From Flavobacteriales bacterium UBA4110 (lineage in GTDB: Bacteria > Bacteroidota > Bacteroidia > Flavobacteriales > Weeksellaceae): 64,000 nt of DNA. The translations under genes and the position numbers were made by a program. The notes under the pieces were generated by a model. The model searched no databases. It worked only from the letters and a program-made list of their open reading frames with translations, and was not told the DNA's origin. Every line of letters begins with the position of its first letter. Within the stretch, counting starts at the first letter, position 1. Positions 9,265 to 17,181 of this stretch are shown here, piece by piece. The stretch covers positions 1 to 64,000 of the forward strand of contig DFXK01000009.1 in the NCBI GenBank assembly GCA_002383165.1, in the 5' to 3' direction.

Positions 9265-12081
9265 TTAAAAATTAACGTTTAAACCAAATACAAAACTTCT
9301 AAGTGCTGGATAAGAATCCAATTCTACTCCTGCAGAACCATATGGATTTCCATCACCACTTAATTCAGGCGTATATCCTGAATATTTTGTGAAAATTATC
9401 GGATTAATTGCACTTACATAAAATCTAACTGATTTTACATAATCTACCACATCTTTGAAAGTATAACCAACAGAAATATTATTTATTCTAAAATAATCTC
9501 CTTTTTCTAAGAAGAATGTTGAAGCAATTGGAATGGTAGTGTATGGTCTTGGATTACCTGCATTAGTATTTGAAGTGGTCCAAAAGTCATTAGCTACCGA
9601 AGCTTCAATGTTTTCGCCAGAAATTCTCTGTGCTTTTTTACCATTGTAAACACTGAAACCAAATGCACCATAACCACTAAGATTAAAATCAAAGTTTTTA
9701 TAATTCATGGAAATATTCAACCCCAAAGTAGATTTAGGAATATACGAGTCAAAATACTTTCTGTCATCAGCATCAGCGGAACCAGTTACACCATCACCAT
9801 CAATGTCTTTATATTTAAGATTTCCATTAGCATCGTAACCATCTGCTTCCCATAGATAATAACTTCCTAAAGCATGACCTACTGTCGAGTTATTAAACAA
9901 TTTAGTCCATTGTCCGTTATCTAAACTACCTCCTGATATTTGGGATATATTAGAATCATTTACTCTTGTCAGTTCATTTTGATTATACGAGTAATTTGCT
10001 CCAACAGAATAACTAAAATCTTCTCCTACTTTATCTGCCCAATTCAAAGATGCTTCAAAACCTTTATTTGTTACAGATCCTACGTGAGAAGAAAACTCAA
10101 TATTTTGTCCAGATGTGATAAAGTTTTTAACACCCAGAATCAGATTTGTTGTTTTTCTATCATAGACATCAAAAGTACCTGTTAGACGATTATCAAGAAC
10201 ACCAAAATCCAATCCTAATGACGACTCTTCCGTAATCTCCCAGCCTAAATTTGGATCTAACCCTTTATTGATTGTCACACCATTACTTACGGCATTGCCA
10301 CCAAAAGCGTAATTATAAGAAGTACCAGAAGAAATTGGCAAATAACTTAACGGAACATTCTGGTTTCCTAATCTACCCCAGCCTCCTCTTAACTTCAATA
10401 AGTTGAAAAAACTATCTTTCAAGAAAGACTCCTCAGAGATAATCCATCCAGCTCCGAAAGATGGAAATGTACCCCATTTATTACCTTCAGCAAACTGAGA
10501 TGATCCATCTCGTCTCACCGTAGCACTTAAAAGGTAGCGGTTCATAAATTTGTATTGGGCTCTTGCAAAATAAGAGATCGTTGTATTCCTATTTCCTTGA
10601 GTAGAATTAAGAGTTACAATATCATTAATATAATTTTGACCATCAAGATTCCAATAATTAGAAACTGTTCCTAGATTTTTTCTTGAAATAACAGTTCCGT
10701 CTACTCCGCTTTTTACGGAAGCTTCCGTTCCAACCATTGTGTCAATATTATGATTCCCAAAAGTTCTGTTATAATTTAGTACATTAGATAATATCCAGTT
10801 GTAATAATCTTCTTTGGTGTTTGTCAAAGTATTTCTAGCACTATCTGTATATTGGGTCGCTGTACGGTTTGGATCACCAGCAAGGAAAATTCCTAAACCA
10901 TCACTAAAATTATAAGATTTGTAGTTGGAATACTCTCCATTGAAATTAGAGGTAAATTTCAGACCTTTCATAATTTCCACGTCCAACTTTAACATCCCTT
11001 GCATAAGCATGGTTTTATTCTTCTCATTATTGAAGTCTAATTGGCTTATTGGGTTTCCAACATTATTAAATCTAGAACCTGACATTGCGTAGTTTCCATT
11101 AGCATCAATAAATGGAATACCATACTGACCCGATGGATAACGAACTGGAACCAATGGAGATTGTTTGTAAGCATTGGTAAAAGCACTCAAAGGCTTAGGT
11201 GTTACATTGGTAAAAGAAACATTTAGATTCTGAGATAAAGTAATTCTTTTAGAAAGTTTGAATTCGTTATTCGTTCTAAAAGTAGTTCTATTGTAATCAG
11301 TACCTTTTAGAATTGATTGTTCATCATAATTATTTAAACTAAAGAAATATTTTGCACTTTCAGATGATCCAGATACTGATAAGTTATGCTGATTGTAAAT
11401 TCCTGTTCTAGTAATCTCTTTGAACCAATCTGTATTATATGGCTGATCAGTAGAAAAATATCTACCCGGTGTAGCTAAGTAGCTATTTGCAATATTATTA
11501 TAATTAACAAATTCTTGAGCGTTAGCCATCTTTACCTTTTTCAAAGGATTTCTCACACCCACCATTCCATCATATTCTACACTCAGCTTTCCTTTACCAG
11601 ACTTAGTAGTAATGATGATTACTCCGTTTGCAGCTCTGTTACCATAGATAGCGAGAGCAGCAGCATCTTTCAAAATATCATAAGAAAGGATATCGTTTGA
11701 GTTGATATTGTTAATGTTATTTGTAAACATTCCATCTACAACAAAAAGAGGCTCCCTTCCTCCCGTCACAGTTCCTAAACCTCTTACCATAACTGTAGGC
11801 GTAGAACCAGGATTATCAGATGCTGTTATTTGAACACCAGCAGCTTTTCCTTGGATCGCTTGTGAAGCGTTTAGAACTTTTGTTTTGGTAACTTCATCCG
11901 CTCCAATAGAACTTATCGCAGTAGTGTTATCCACTTTTTTTCTTGTACCATAACCAATCACAACTACTTCCTCTATCTTGTTTTCTTTCGCAACAGTATC
12001 TTGTGTGGATTGTGCATGCAAATCACCGCCAAAGTACAAAGCAGCAATCAACAATGGTAATTTTACATAATTTTTTCTCAT
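9265..12081 (-). CDS. susC: SusC/RagA-type TonB-dependent outer membrane transporter
   Basis: 938-residue TonB-dependent receptor with a signal peptide (ending DLHAQ). The plug domain begins almost at once after KIEEVVVIGYGTRKK, which holds the TonB-box-like region, and contains the SusC signatures ASQAIQGKAAGVQ, VMVRGLGTV and YGNRAANGVIIITTKSG. The rest is a 22-strand beta-barrel ending in an aromatic-terminated strand (SFVFGLNVNF). Unlike many SusC proteins it lacks the N-terminal carboxypeptidase-D-like domain of about 90 residues. It would import oligosaccharides captured with SusD. No ECF sigma/anti-sigma pair or hybrid sensor lies next to it, so its regulator is elsewhere. Confidence 0.95.
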   Translation of the reverse strand: MRKNYVKLPLLIAALYFGGDLHAQSTQDTVAKENKIEEVVVIGYGTRKKVDNTTAISSIGADEVTKTKVLNASQAIQGKAAGVQITASDNPGSTPTVMVRGLGTVTGGREPLFVVDGMFTNNINNINSNDILSYDILKDAAALAIYGNRAANGVIIITTKSGKGKLSVEYDGMVGVRNPLKKVKMANAQEFVNYNNIANSYLATPGRYFSTDQPYNTDWFKEITRTGIYNQHNLSVSGSSESAKYFFSLNNYDEQSILKGTDYNRTTFRTNNEFKLSKRITLSQNLNVSFTNVTPKPLSAFTNAYKQSPLVPVRYPSGQYGIPFIDANGNYAMSGSRFNNVGNPISQLDFNNEKNKTMLMQGMLKLDVEIMKGLKFTSNFNGEYSNYKSYNFSDGLGIFLAGDPNRTATQYTDSARNTLTNTKEDYYNWILSNVLNYNRTFGNHNIDTMVGTEASVKSGVDGTVISRKNLGTVSNYWNLDGQNYINDIVTLNSTQGNRNTTISYFARAQYKFMNRYLLSATVRRDGSSQFAEGNKWGTFPSFGAGWIISEESFLKDSFFNLLKLRGGWGRLGNQNVPLSYLPISSGTSYNYAFGGNAVSNGVTINKGLDPNLGWEITEESSLGLDFGVLDNRLTGTFDVYDRKTTNLILGVKNFITSGQNIEFSSHVGSVTNKGFEASLNWADKVGEDFSYSVGANYSYNQNELTRVNDSNISQISGGSLDNGQWTKLFNNSTVGHALGSYYLWEADGYDANGNLKYKDIDGDGVTGSADADDRKYFDSYIPKSTLGLNISMNYKNFDFNLSGYGAFGFSVYNGKKAQRISGENIEASVANDFWTTSNTNAGNPRPYTTIPIASTFFLEKGDYFRINNISVGYTFKDVVDYVKSVRFYVSAINPIIFTKYSGYTPELSGDGNPYGSAGVELDSYPALRSFVFGLNVNF

Positions 12082-12359
12082 AATATTCTTAAGTATTATT
12101 TTCTTACACCGAATATATATCTTTTTGTAACCACAATGTTAATTTTAACATACATTTTTAAAACACTGATAATTAGATATATATATTATTGATTTCTAAA
12201 GAATCAATGATCTAATAAAAAAATAATTTCCCCAATTTATAGGTCAATATTTGTCTATTTAACATATCAAGACTTTAATTACTCAAAATGAGGTATTATA
12301 TTAAACACATCTCGTCTTGGTTTTTAAATCATTAACAAAAATCACTAAACATATTAATT

Positions 12360-12914
12360 ATGAACACAAACAGATTGTCAAATAATATGCAAAATGCATT
12401 GATTAAACAAATGACTAAAGAAGCACATGCTTCACAAATATTTCTTTCGTACGGATGTTGGGCAGATGTAAAAGGCTACAGGGGAATTGCTAATTTCTTG
12501 TATCGACATTCTCAGGAAGAACGAAATCACATGATTAAGTTCATGCGCTACATTCTAGACAGAGGTGGCGAAGCTAAAGTAGAAGCAATTCCTGCTCCAC
12601 CAGAAAATCCTCAAAATCTTACAGACTGTTTTAATAAGGTCTTCCAACACGAGGTAGATAATACCACAGCCATTTACAGTATAGTAGATCTGGCATTTAA
12701 AGAGAAAGACTGGGCCACTTGGAATTTTATGCAGTGGTTTGTAAAAGAACAGATTGAAGAAGAAAAGTTAGCCCTTGAATTGATTGACAAATTGAAAATC
12801 GCTGGTGGAGACAGAGCTACGGACGAATCCTTATTTACTTTGGACAAAGCCTTGGAAGCCGCCGCAGATGAAGTTTCATTACCTCAGGAAGCAACCGCAG
12901 AAAATCCTTCTTAA
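12360..12914 (+). CDS. ftnA: Ferritin
   Basis: Cytosolic iron-storage protein of 184 residues. The four-helix bundle carries a recognisable ferroxidase centre: Glu in MTKEAHASQIFLS, the EERNHMIKF pair, EVDNTTAIYSIV and EEEKLALELID with EQIEEEK just before. Length is slightly above the usual 165-175 residues because of an acidic, Ala/Glu/Pro-rich tail (KALEAAADEVSLPQE). It stands alone on the plus strand, divergent from susC, with its own terminator directly downstream. Iron-dependent control is likely by analogy but no Fur-type operator was identified. Confidence 0.93.
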   Translation: MNTNRLSNNMQNALIKQMTKEAHASQIFLSYGCWADVKGYRGIANFLYRHSQEERNHMIKFMRYILDRGGEAKVEAIPAPPENPQNLTDCFNKVFQHEVDNTTAIYSIVDLAFKEKDWATWNFMQWFVKEQIEEEKLALELIDKLKIAGGDRATDESLFTLDKALEAAADEVSLPQEATAENPS

Positions 12915-12941
12915 AAGAAGAATAAATATCACTAACTTTGG

Positions 12942-12966
12942 TCTCCGTTTTTACGGAGATTTTTTT
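12942..12966 (+). terminator. Terminator after ferritin
   Basis: Stem TCTCCGT / ACGGAGA (12942-12948 and 12953-12959) with a TTTT loop, followed by seven T. It ends the ferritin transcript. Confidence 0.8.
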
Positions 12967-12989
12967 ATTAATCCAAGACTTAAAATTAG

Positions 12990-13295
12990 ATGGCAGATAT
13001 TATAGATAGCAATCACGCAAATCCAGAAGAGTTTTACAAATCATTGAAAGAAAAACTGGAAGAACAACATAACTTTCCGGAAGAATACCTCTTCAAATTC
13101 ATTGTGACAAGTGATCCTGAGAAAATTACAGAAATCCTAAAGGCTTTCGATAATTTGAAATATACTTTATCCAACAAAGAAAGCTCCACAGGAAAATACA
13201 CTTCCGTTTCTATTGATTGTTTTGTACTGGATGCAGACCAAGTTATCAGCATTTATAAAAAAGTAGCAACCATCGAAGGTGTTATGATGTTGTAA
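12990..13295 (+). CDS. DUF493 (YbeD-like) family protein
   Basis: Small cytosolic protein of 101 residues with a ferredoxin-like alpha-beta fold. The family pattern shows as FPEEYLFKFIVTSDPEKI near the N-terminus and YTSVSIDCFVLDADQVISIYKKVATIEGVMML at the end, matching the Y-x-S-V-x-V and G-V-x-x-x-L pattern of YbeD. In proteobacteria YbeD neighbours lipoate genes and has been linked to allosteric regulation, but no such genes are near here. Function in flavobacteria is unknown. The preceding terminator at 12942 suggests its own promoter. Confidence 0.82.
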   Translation: MADIIDSNHANPEEFYKSLKEKLEEQHNFPEEYLFKFIVTSDPEKITEILKAFDNLKYTLSNKESSTGKYTSVSIDCFVLDADQVISIYKKVATIEGVMML

Positions 13296-13337
13296 TTTTT
13301 GGTTTGAATGTTGTATTTTAAAATCAAATTTAAGCTT

Positions 13338-13484
13338 ATGAAAAAGTCATTTTTTAAATTTCTGAATAAAATAAATCTTGCTATTTTACCCAAATACAGC
13401 AAAAGAGATTTCACAAAACTGAATAAATTTCAAAAAGCTATTTTTGGTTATAGATATTTGGTTTTAATCAATTCATTAGACTAA
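13338..13484 (+). CDS. 48-residue basic conserved small protein
   Basis: A short frame (ATG to TAA) encoding a Lys/Phe-rich peptide that starts MKKSFFKFLNKINLAILP and ends GYRYLVLINSLD. The pattern of a basic amphipathic N-terminus, a central PKYSKRD, and a terminal AIFGYRYLVLINSLD resembles a family of 45-50 residue proteins I recall from Chryseobacterium, sometimes labelled SsrA-binding protein, although it has none of SmpB's domains. It is followed by a strong terminator, which supports it being a transcribed gene. It lies 42 bases after the DUF493 stop and may be co-transcribed with it. Function unknown. Confidence 0.65.
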   Translation: MKKSFFKFLNKINLAILPKYSKRDFTKLNKFQKAIFGYRYLVLINSLD

Positions 13485-13503
13485 CAACTCATCAGTTTAA
13501 AAT

Positions 13504-13538
13504 AAAAAAGCGTTCAAAATAATTTGAACGCTTTTTTT
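13504..13538. terminator. Bidirectional terminator
   Basis: Perfect 9-bp stem GCGTTCAAA / TTTGAACGC (13510-13518 and 13523-13531) with A-run before and T-run after. It serves the small protein gene on the plus strand and the convergent deoxyhypusine-synthase-like gene on the minus strand. Confidence 0.9.
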
Positions 13539-13556
13539 ATTATATGATTAATTCAA

Positions 13557-14531
13557 TTAAGAATTCTCCAAAATGTAGCTGAACATCAATGGTGCACAGA
13601 TTGTTGCATCACTTTCCACAATATATTTTGGCGTCGTAATATCCAGTTTGCCCCAAGTGATTTTCTCATTCGGAACCGCTCCGGAATAAGAACCGTAAGA
13701 CGTTGTAGAATCAGAAATCTGACAGAAATAACTCCAGAAAGGAATATCGTGCATTTCCATATCTTGATAAAGCATTGGAACCACACAGATTGGGAAATCA
13801 CCAGCAATTCCACCGCCAACTTGGAAGAATCCAACGCCTTTTCCACCAGAGTTTTTCGTGTACCAATCAGCTAAATATGCCATATATTCGATTCCCGATT
13901 TCATTGTAGAGAATTTCAAATCTCCTTTGATACAATAAGATGTGAAAATATTACCCATTGTAGAATCTTCCCATCCCGGAACCACGATTGGCAAATTCTT
14001 CTCTGCTGCTGCAATCATCCAGGAATTTTCTCTTGGGATCTCATAATACTGCTCAAGAACACCAGACAAAATCATTTTGTACATATATTCGTGTGGGAAA
14101 TAGCGCTCTCCCTTATCATCTGCATCTTTCCAAATCTCATAGATATGTTTTTGCAATCTTCTGAACGCTTCTTCTTCAGGAATACAGGTATCAGTTACTC
14201 TATTAAGTCCTCGTTCCAAAAGTGCCCACTCTTCTTGTGGCGTAAGATCTCTGTAATGGGGAACTCTTTCGTAGTGAGAATGCGCTACAAGATTCATCAA
14301 ATCTTCCTCAAGGTTTGCGCCTGTACAAGAAATAAAATCGACTTTATCCTGACGAATCATCTCCGCCAAGATTTTTCCTAATTCTGCGGTGGACATCGCA
14401 CCTGCAAGCGTAATCATCATTTTCCCGCCATCTTTAAGATGCGCAACATATCCCTTGGAAGCATCTACCAATGCTGCTGCATTGAAGTGCAAATAATATT
14501 TTTCTATGAACTCAGTAATCGGTTTGCTCAT
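13557..14531 (-). CDS. Deoxyhypusine synthase-like protein
   Basis: 324-residue cytosolic enzyme of the deoxyhypusine synthase fold. Visible family motifs are the NAD-binding GGKMMITLAGAMSTAELG, FISCTGANLEEDL, the VPGWEDSTMGN block, GVGFFQVGGGIAGDF and the C-terminal SGAVPNEKITWGKLD, whose Lys matches the position of the catalytic lysine that forms the enzyme-imine intermediate in eukaryotic DHS. Bacteria have no eIF5A, so the acceptor must differ. Bacterial relatives have been linked to polyamine metabolism such as homospermidine formation. A -7 box TATCTTTG lies at 14549-14556 on the minus strand. Substrate unknown. Confidence 0.85.
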   Translation of the reverse strand: MSKPITEFIEKYYLHFNAAALVDASKGYVAHLKDGGKMMITLAGAMSTAELGKILAEMIRQDKVDFISCTGANLEEDLMNLVAHSHYERVPHYRDLTPQEEWALLERGLNRVTDTCIPEEEAFRRLQKHIYEIWKDADDKGERYFPHEYMYKMILSGVLEQYYEIPRENSWMIAAAEKNLPIVVPGWEDSTMGNIFTSYCIKGDLKFSTMKSGIEYMAYLADWYTKNSGGKGVGFFQVGGGIAGDFPICVVPMLYQDMEMHDIPFWSYFCQISDSTTSYGSYSGAVPNEKITWGKLDITTPKYIVESDATICAPLMFSYILENS

Positions 14532-14611
14532 TTTGTTTAAGATTTTTGCAAAGATAAGGATTTGTTTGGATGTCGAAACTCTAGCAATTGATACATTTAG
14601 TTAAATTATTT

Positions 14612-14769
14612 GGGCAGCTTTATCCGCCTTCCGCTCCCAATCTTTTTTGCAGAAACTTTCAGATAAATAGAACTTGAAGACAAGCAAAAAAGGATTTCCG
14701 CTCAAACCTAACGTAGTGGTTCATCGATTCAAATTAAAAAATAAAAGTGGAGATTAGTCGGGCTGCAAG
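14612..14769 (+). repeat. Dispersed intergenic repeat, copy B
   Basis: This 158-base element begins GGGCAGCTTTATCCGCC and ends GTCGGGCTGCAAG. The same two ends (GGGCAGCTATTCCGCC and GTCGGGCTGCGAG) bound a shorter copy on the minus strand at 22746-22840. The interior differs in length and sequence, so the conserved ends are the family's signature. Confidence 0.6.
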
Positions 14770-14895
14770 TTACACCAAAGATTCATCTTCTGTCATTAAA
14801 AACAGTTGACAATATTTGATTAATGCTTGTCCGGCTGAGGCTCTCGAAGCCATCTATTTCCTTCAATAACACCTTAGTTATTAACCAAATATAAA

Positions 14896-14923
14896 CTTCC
14901 AACATCCATCTTCCAACTTCCAT
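14896..14923 (+). repeat. Heptamer array upstream of the ABC-F gene
   Basis: Four consecutive 7-base units: CTTCCAA, CATCCAT, CTTCCAA, CTTCCAT, then a partial CAT. It ends 42 bases before the ABC-F ATG. The same CTTCCAA unit recurs inside valS at 57088. Confidence 0.6.
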
Positions 14924-14933
14924 CATATTTCAC

Positions 14934-14941
14934 TACTTTTG
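14934..14941 (+). promoter_or_regulatory. Bacteroidota -7 box for the ABC-F gene
   Basis: TACTTTTG matches TAnnTTTG and lies 24 bases before the ATG. No clear -33 TTG partner was found at the expected spacing. Confidence 0.4.
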
Positions 14942-14965
14942 CAAATTCAAATTCAAACATATACA

Positions 14966-16906
14966 ATGATTTCGGCACAGGGTTTAGGATTGCATCACGC
15001 GGGAAATTATCTTTTCAGAGACGTTAATTTTACGATAAAAAAAGACGACAAAATCGGCTTAGTTGGAAAAAACGGAGCGGGAAAATCGACGCTGCTCAAA
15101 ATCCTTTCTGGAGAAATCAATTTCTACGAAGGAACTGTCGTTCCTGAAGGTAATATTACCATTGGCTTCCTGAAACAAGACCTAGATTTTGTGAAAGGAA
15201 GAACGGTTTGGGATGAGACGATGCAGGCCTACGAGCAAATCAATGCGATGAAAAATGAGCTTGAGGAAGTTAATCATCAAATGGCAACCAGAACCGATTA
15301 CGAAAGTGATGCTTACTCCGATTTAATTGTCAGAATGACTGAACTTAACGACCTTCTGATGAATCACGATGCCTATAATCTGGAAGGCGATGTGGAAAAA
15401 GTATTGTTTGGTTTAGGTTTCAAGGCGGATGATTTCCAAAAAATAACCGACGAATTTTCCGGAGGCTGGAGAATGAGAATAGAGCTGGCAAAACTGCTGC
15501 TTCAGAAAAATGATCTGATGCTGCTGGATGAGCCGACCAATCACTTGGATATGGAATCCATCATCTGGCTGGAAAACTTCCTTAAAGATTATCCCGGTTC
15601 AATCGTTCTGGTAAGTCACGATAAGCAGTTTATGACTTCTATTTGTAACCGTACTTTTGATGTTAACAATAAAAAGGTTGACGATTATAAAGCCAATTAT
15701 TCCAAATATCTGGAACTACGAAAAGAAAGGCGTGAAAAACTGGCTCAGGCAAAGAAAAATCAGGATGCGGAAATCAAGCAGATGGAAGACAACATCAACA
15801 AGTTCCGTGCGAGTGCGACAAAAGCTTCTTTTGCACAGTCATTAATCAAAAAACTGGATAAAATAGAGAGAATCGAGATAGATAATGAAGATGTATCCAA
15901 GTTCAACATCCGTTTTCAGCCTTCTGTGACGCCTGGAAAAGTAATTTTCGAAGCTAAAAATCTGGGAAAAGCTTACGGCAAAAAGCAGATTTTTGACAAT
16001 GTAGATTTCTTTGTGGAACGTGGTGACAGGATTGCACTTTTAGGTCAGAACGGACAGGGAAAAACCACTCTGGCAAAGATTCTTGCTGGCGATATAACGG
16101 ATTATTCAGGTGAATGGAATCTGGGTCATAACGTAAGCATCGGATATTTTGCGCAAAATCAGGAAGAAGTTCTGACGCCAGATAAAACGGTTCTTCAGGA
16201 AGCGGAAGATTCTGCAACGGAAGAAACCAGACCGAGAGTGCGTGATCTACTGGGTTCTTTCTTGTTCCAAGGTGAAGATGTGACCAAGAAAACCAAAGTT
16301 CTTTCCGGAGGTGAGAGAAACCGTTTGGCACTTTGTAAACTCTTACTTCGTCCGTTCAATACGTTGATTATGGATGAGCCGACGAACCACTTGGATATTC
16401 AATCCAAAGAAATCATCAAATTAGCACTTCAGAAGTATGAAGGAACTTTGATCGTGATTTCTCACGACCGTGAATTCCTCCAAGGTTTATCAGACAAAAT
16501 CTTCGAATTCCGCGATGGCAAGATGAAGGAATTTCTTGGTGACATCAATGAATATCTGGAATATAGACAGAAAGAAAGTATCCGCGAAATCTCTGCCGAA
16601 AGATCAAAATTACATCAGGAACAAGAAAATAAAGAATCAAGAGGAAAAGTTCAGGAAGCAAAACCAACAACTGACAGCCATCAACCGACAACCATTATCA
16701 GCAAAGAGCAAAAAAACATCCAAAACAAACTTAAAAAAGTAGAAGAAAAAATCTCGGAATTAGAACTCAAAATCGAAGAATTCGAAAATTCTTTTACCAA
16801 GGACAATCCTTCTGAGGAAGTTTGGGAAACTTATAACAAAACCAAAGAAGAATTGGATTTGACGCTTCAAGAATGGGAATATATTGGAAGTCAATTGGAA
16901 GCTTAA
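14966..16906 (+). CDS. ABC-F family ATPase (Uup/EttA-like)
   Basis: 646-residue soluble protein with two ABC ATPase domains and no membrane segments, typical of ribosome-associated ABC-F factors. Walker A motifs are GKNGAGKST (about residue 38) and GQNGQGKTT (about 360). Signatures are FSGGWRMRIELA and LSGGERNRLALC. Walker B stretches LMLLDEPTNHLD and LIMDEPTNHLD precede catalytic Glu residues. A charged inter-domain linker and a C-terminal coiled coil (about 575-645) point to the Uup subgroup. The true start is the ATG before ISAQGLGL; a TTG nine codons upstream is in frame. Within codons for KPTTDSHQPTTII (16664-16691) lies a heptamer repeat array, so the spacer before the coiled coil is repeat-derived or repeat-like. 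Confidence 0.92.
   Translation: MISAQGLGLHHAGNYLFRDVNFTIKKDDKIGLVGKNGAGKSTLLKILSGEINFYEGTVVPEGNITIGFLKQDLDFVKGRTVWDETMQAYEQINAMKNELEEVNHQMATRTDYESDAYSDLIVRMTELNDLLMNHDAYNLEGDVEKVLFGLGFKADDFQKITDEFSGGWRMRIELAKLLLQKNDLMLLDEPTNHLDMESIIWLENFLKDYPGSIVLVSHDKQFMTSICNRTFDVNNKKVDDYKANYSKYLELRKERREKLAQAKKNQDAEIKQMEDNINKFRASATKASFAQSLIKKLDKIERIEIDNEDVSKFNIRFQPSVTPGKVIFEAKNLGKAYGKKQIFDNVDFFVERGDRIALLGQNGQGKTTLAKILAGDITDYSGEWNLGHNVSIGYFAQNQEEVLTPDKTVLQEAEDSATEETRPRVRDLLGSFLFQGEDVTKKTKVLSGGERNRLALCKLLLRPFNTLIMDEPTNHLDIQSKEIIKLALQKYEGTLIVISHDREFLQGLSDKIFEFRDGKMKEFLGDINEYLEYRQKESIREISAERSKLHQEQENKESRGKVQEAKPTTDSHQPTTIISKEQKNIQNKLKKVEEKISELELKIEEFENSFTKDNPSEEVWETYNKTKEELDLTLQEWEYIGSQLEA
16664..16691 (+). repeat. 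Heptamer array inside the ABC-F coding sequence
   Basis: Four units CCAACAA, CTGACAG, CCATCAA, CCGACAA lie in the segment encoding the spacer before the C-terminal coiled coil. The same unit type forms an intergenic array at 58390-58417. Confidence 0.6.
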
Positions 16907-16931
16907 GATTCAAAATTTTAAATAATATAAT

Positions 16932-16963
16932 ACTGCATTAGAATTTCTGATGCAGTTTTTTTT
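16932..16963 (+). terminator. Terminator after the ABC-F gene
   Basis: Stem ACTGCAT / ATGCAGT (16932-16938, 16950-16956), partly extended by AGA/TCT, followed by a T-run of eight. Confidence 0.8.
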
Positions 16964-17141
16964 GACGCAAGTGAAAACTTTATGTCAATTTCAAACAAAA
17001 CAATACTTAATTACATCAAAAATTCTGAACCAAGATCAATATTCCAAAAATCTATAAAAGTATATGCTATAATAATCTGTAAGTGTATTTTTGTATGTAT
17101 CAGAAAAGTCTTATGAGCTTAGCACAAGAAGACAATTCAAT

Positions 17142-17168
17142 AAAAAACGCCTCCGATTTTGGAGACGT
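17142..17168 (-). terminator. Terminator after the M3 peptidase gene
   Basis: On the minus strand stem ACGTCTCC / GGAGGCGT with a 6-base loop is followed by six T. It lies just downstream of the peptidase stop codon. Confidence 0.8.
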
Positions 17169-17181
17169 TGTTTATATATTA

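Larger units (their letters stand above)
14532..14965. other. Repeat-rich divergent intergenic region
   Basis: A 434-base gap between the divergently transcribed deoxyhypusine-synthase-like and ABC-F genes. It holds no supported gene. It contains a dispersed repeat copy (14612-14769), a short GGCTGAGGCTCTCGAAGCC motif (14833-14851) of a kind I associate with flavobacterial intergenic repeats, a four-unit heptamer array (14896-14923), and a promoter-like -7 box TACTTTTG at 14934-14941 for the ABC-F gene. Confidence 0.6.

Noticed and set aside
12082..12136. A SusC promoter (TTG at 12134-12136 and TATATTCG at 12110-12117 on the minus strand)
   Set aside because: The -7 has a mismatch and the spacer is only 16 bases rather than about 19.
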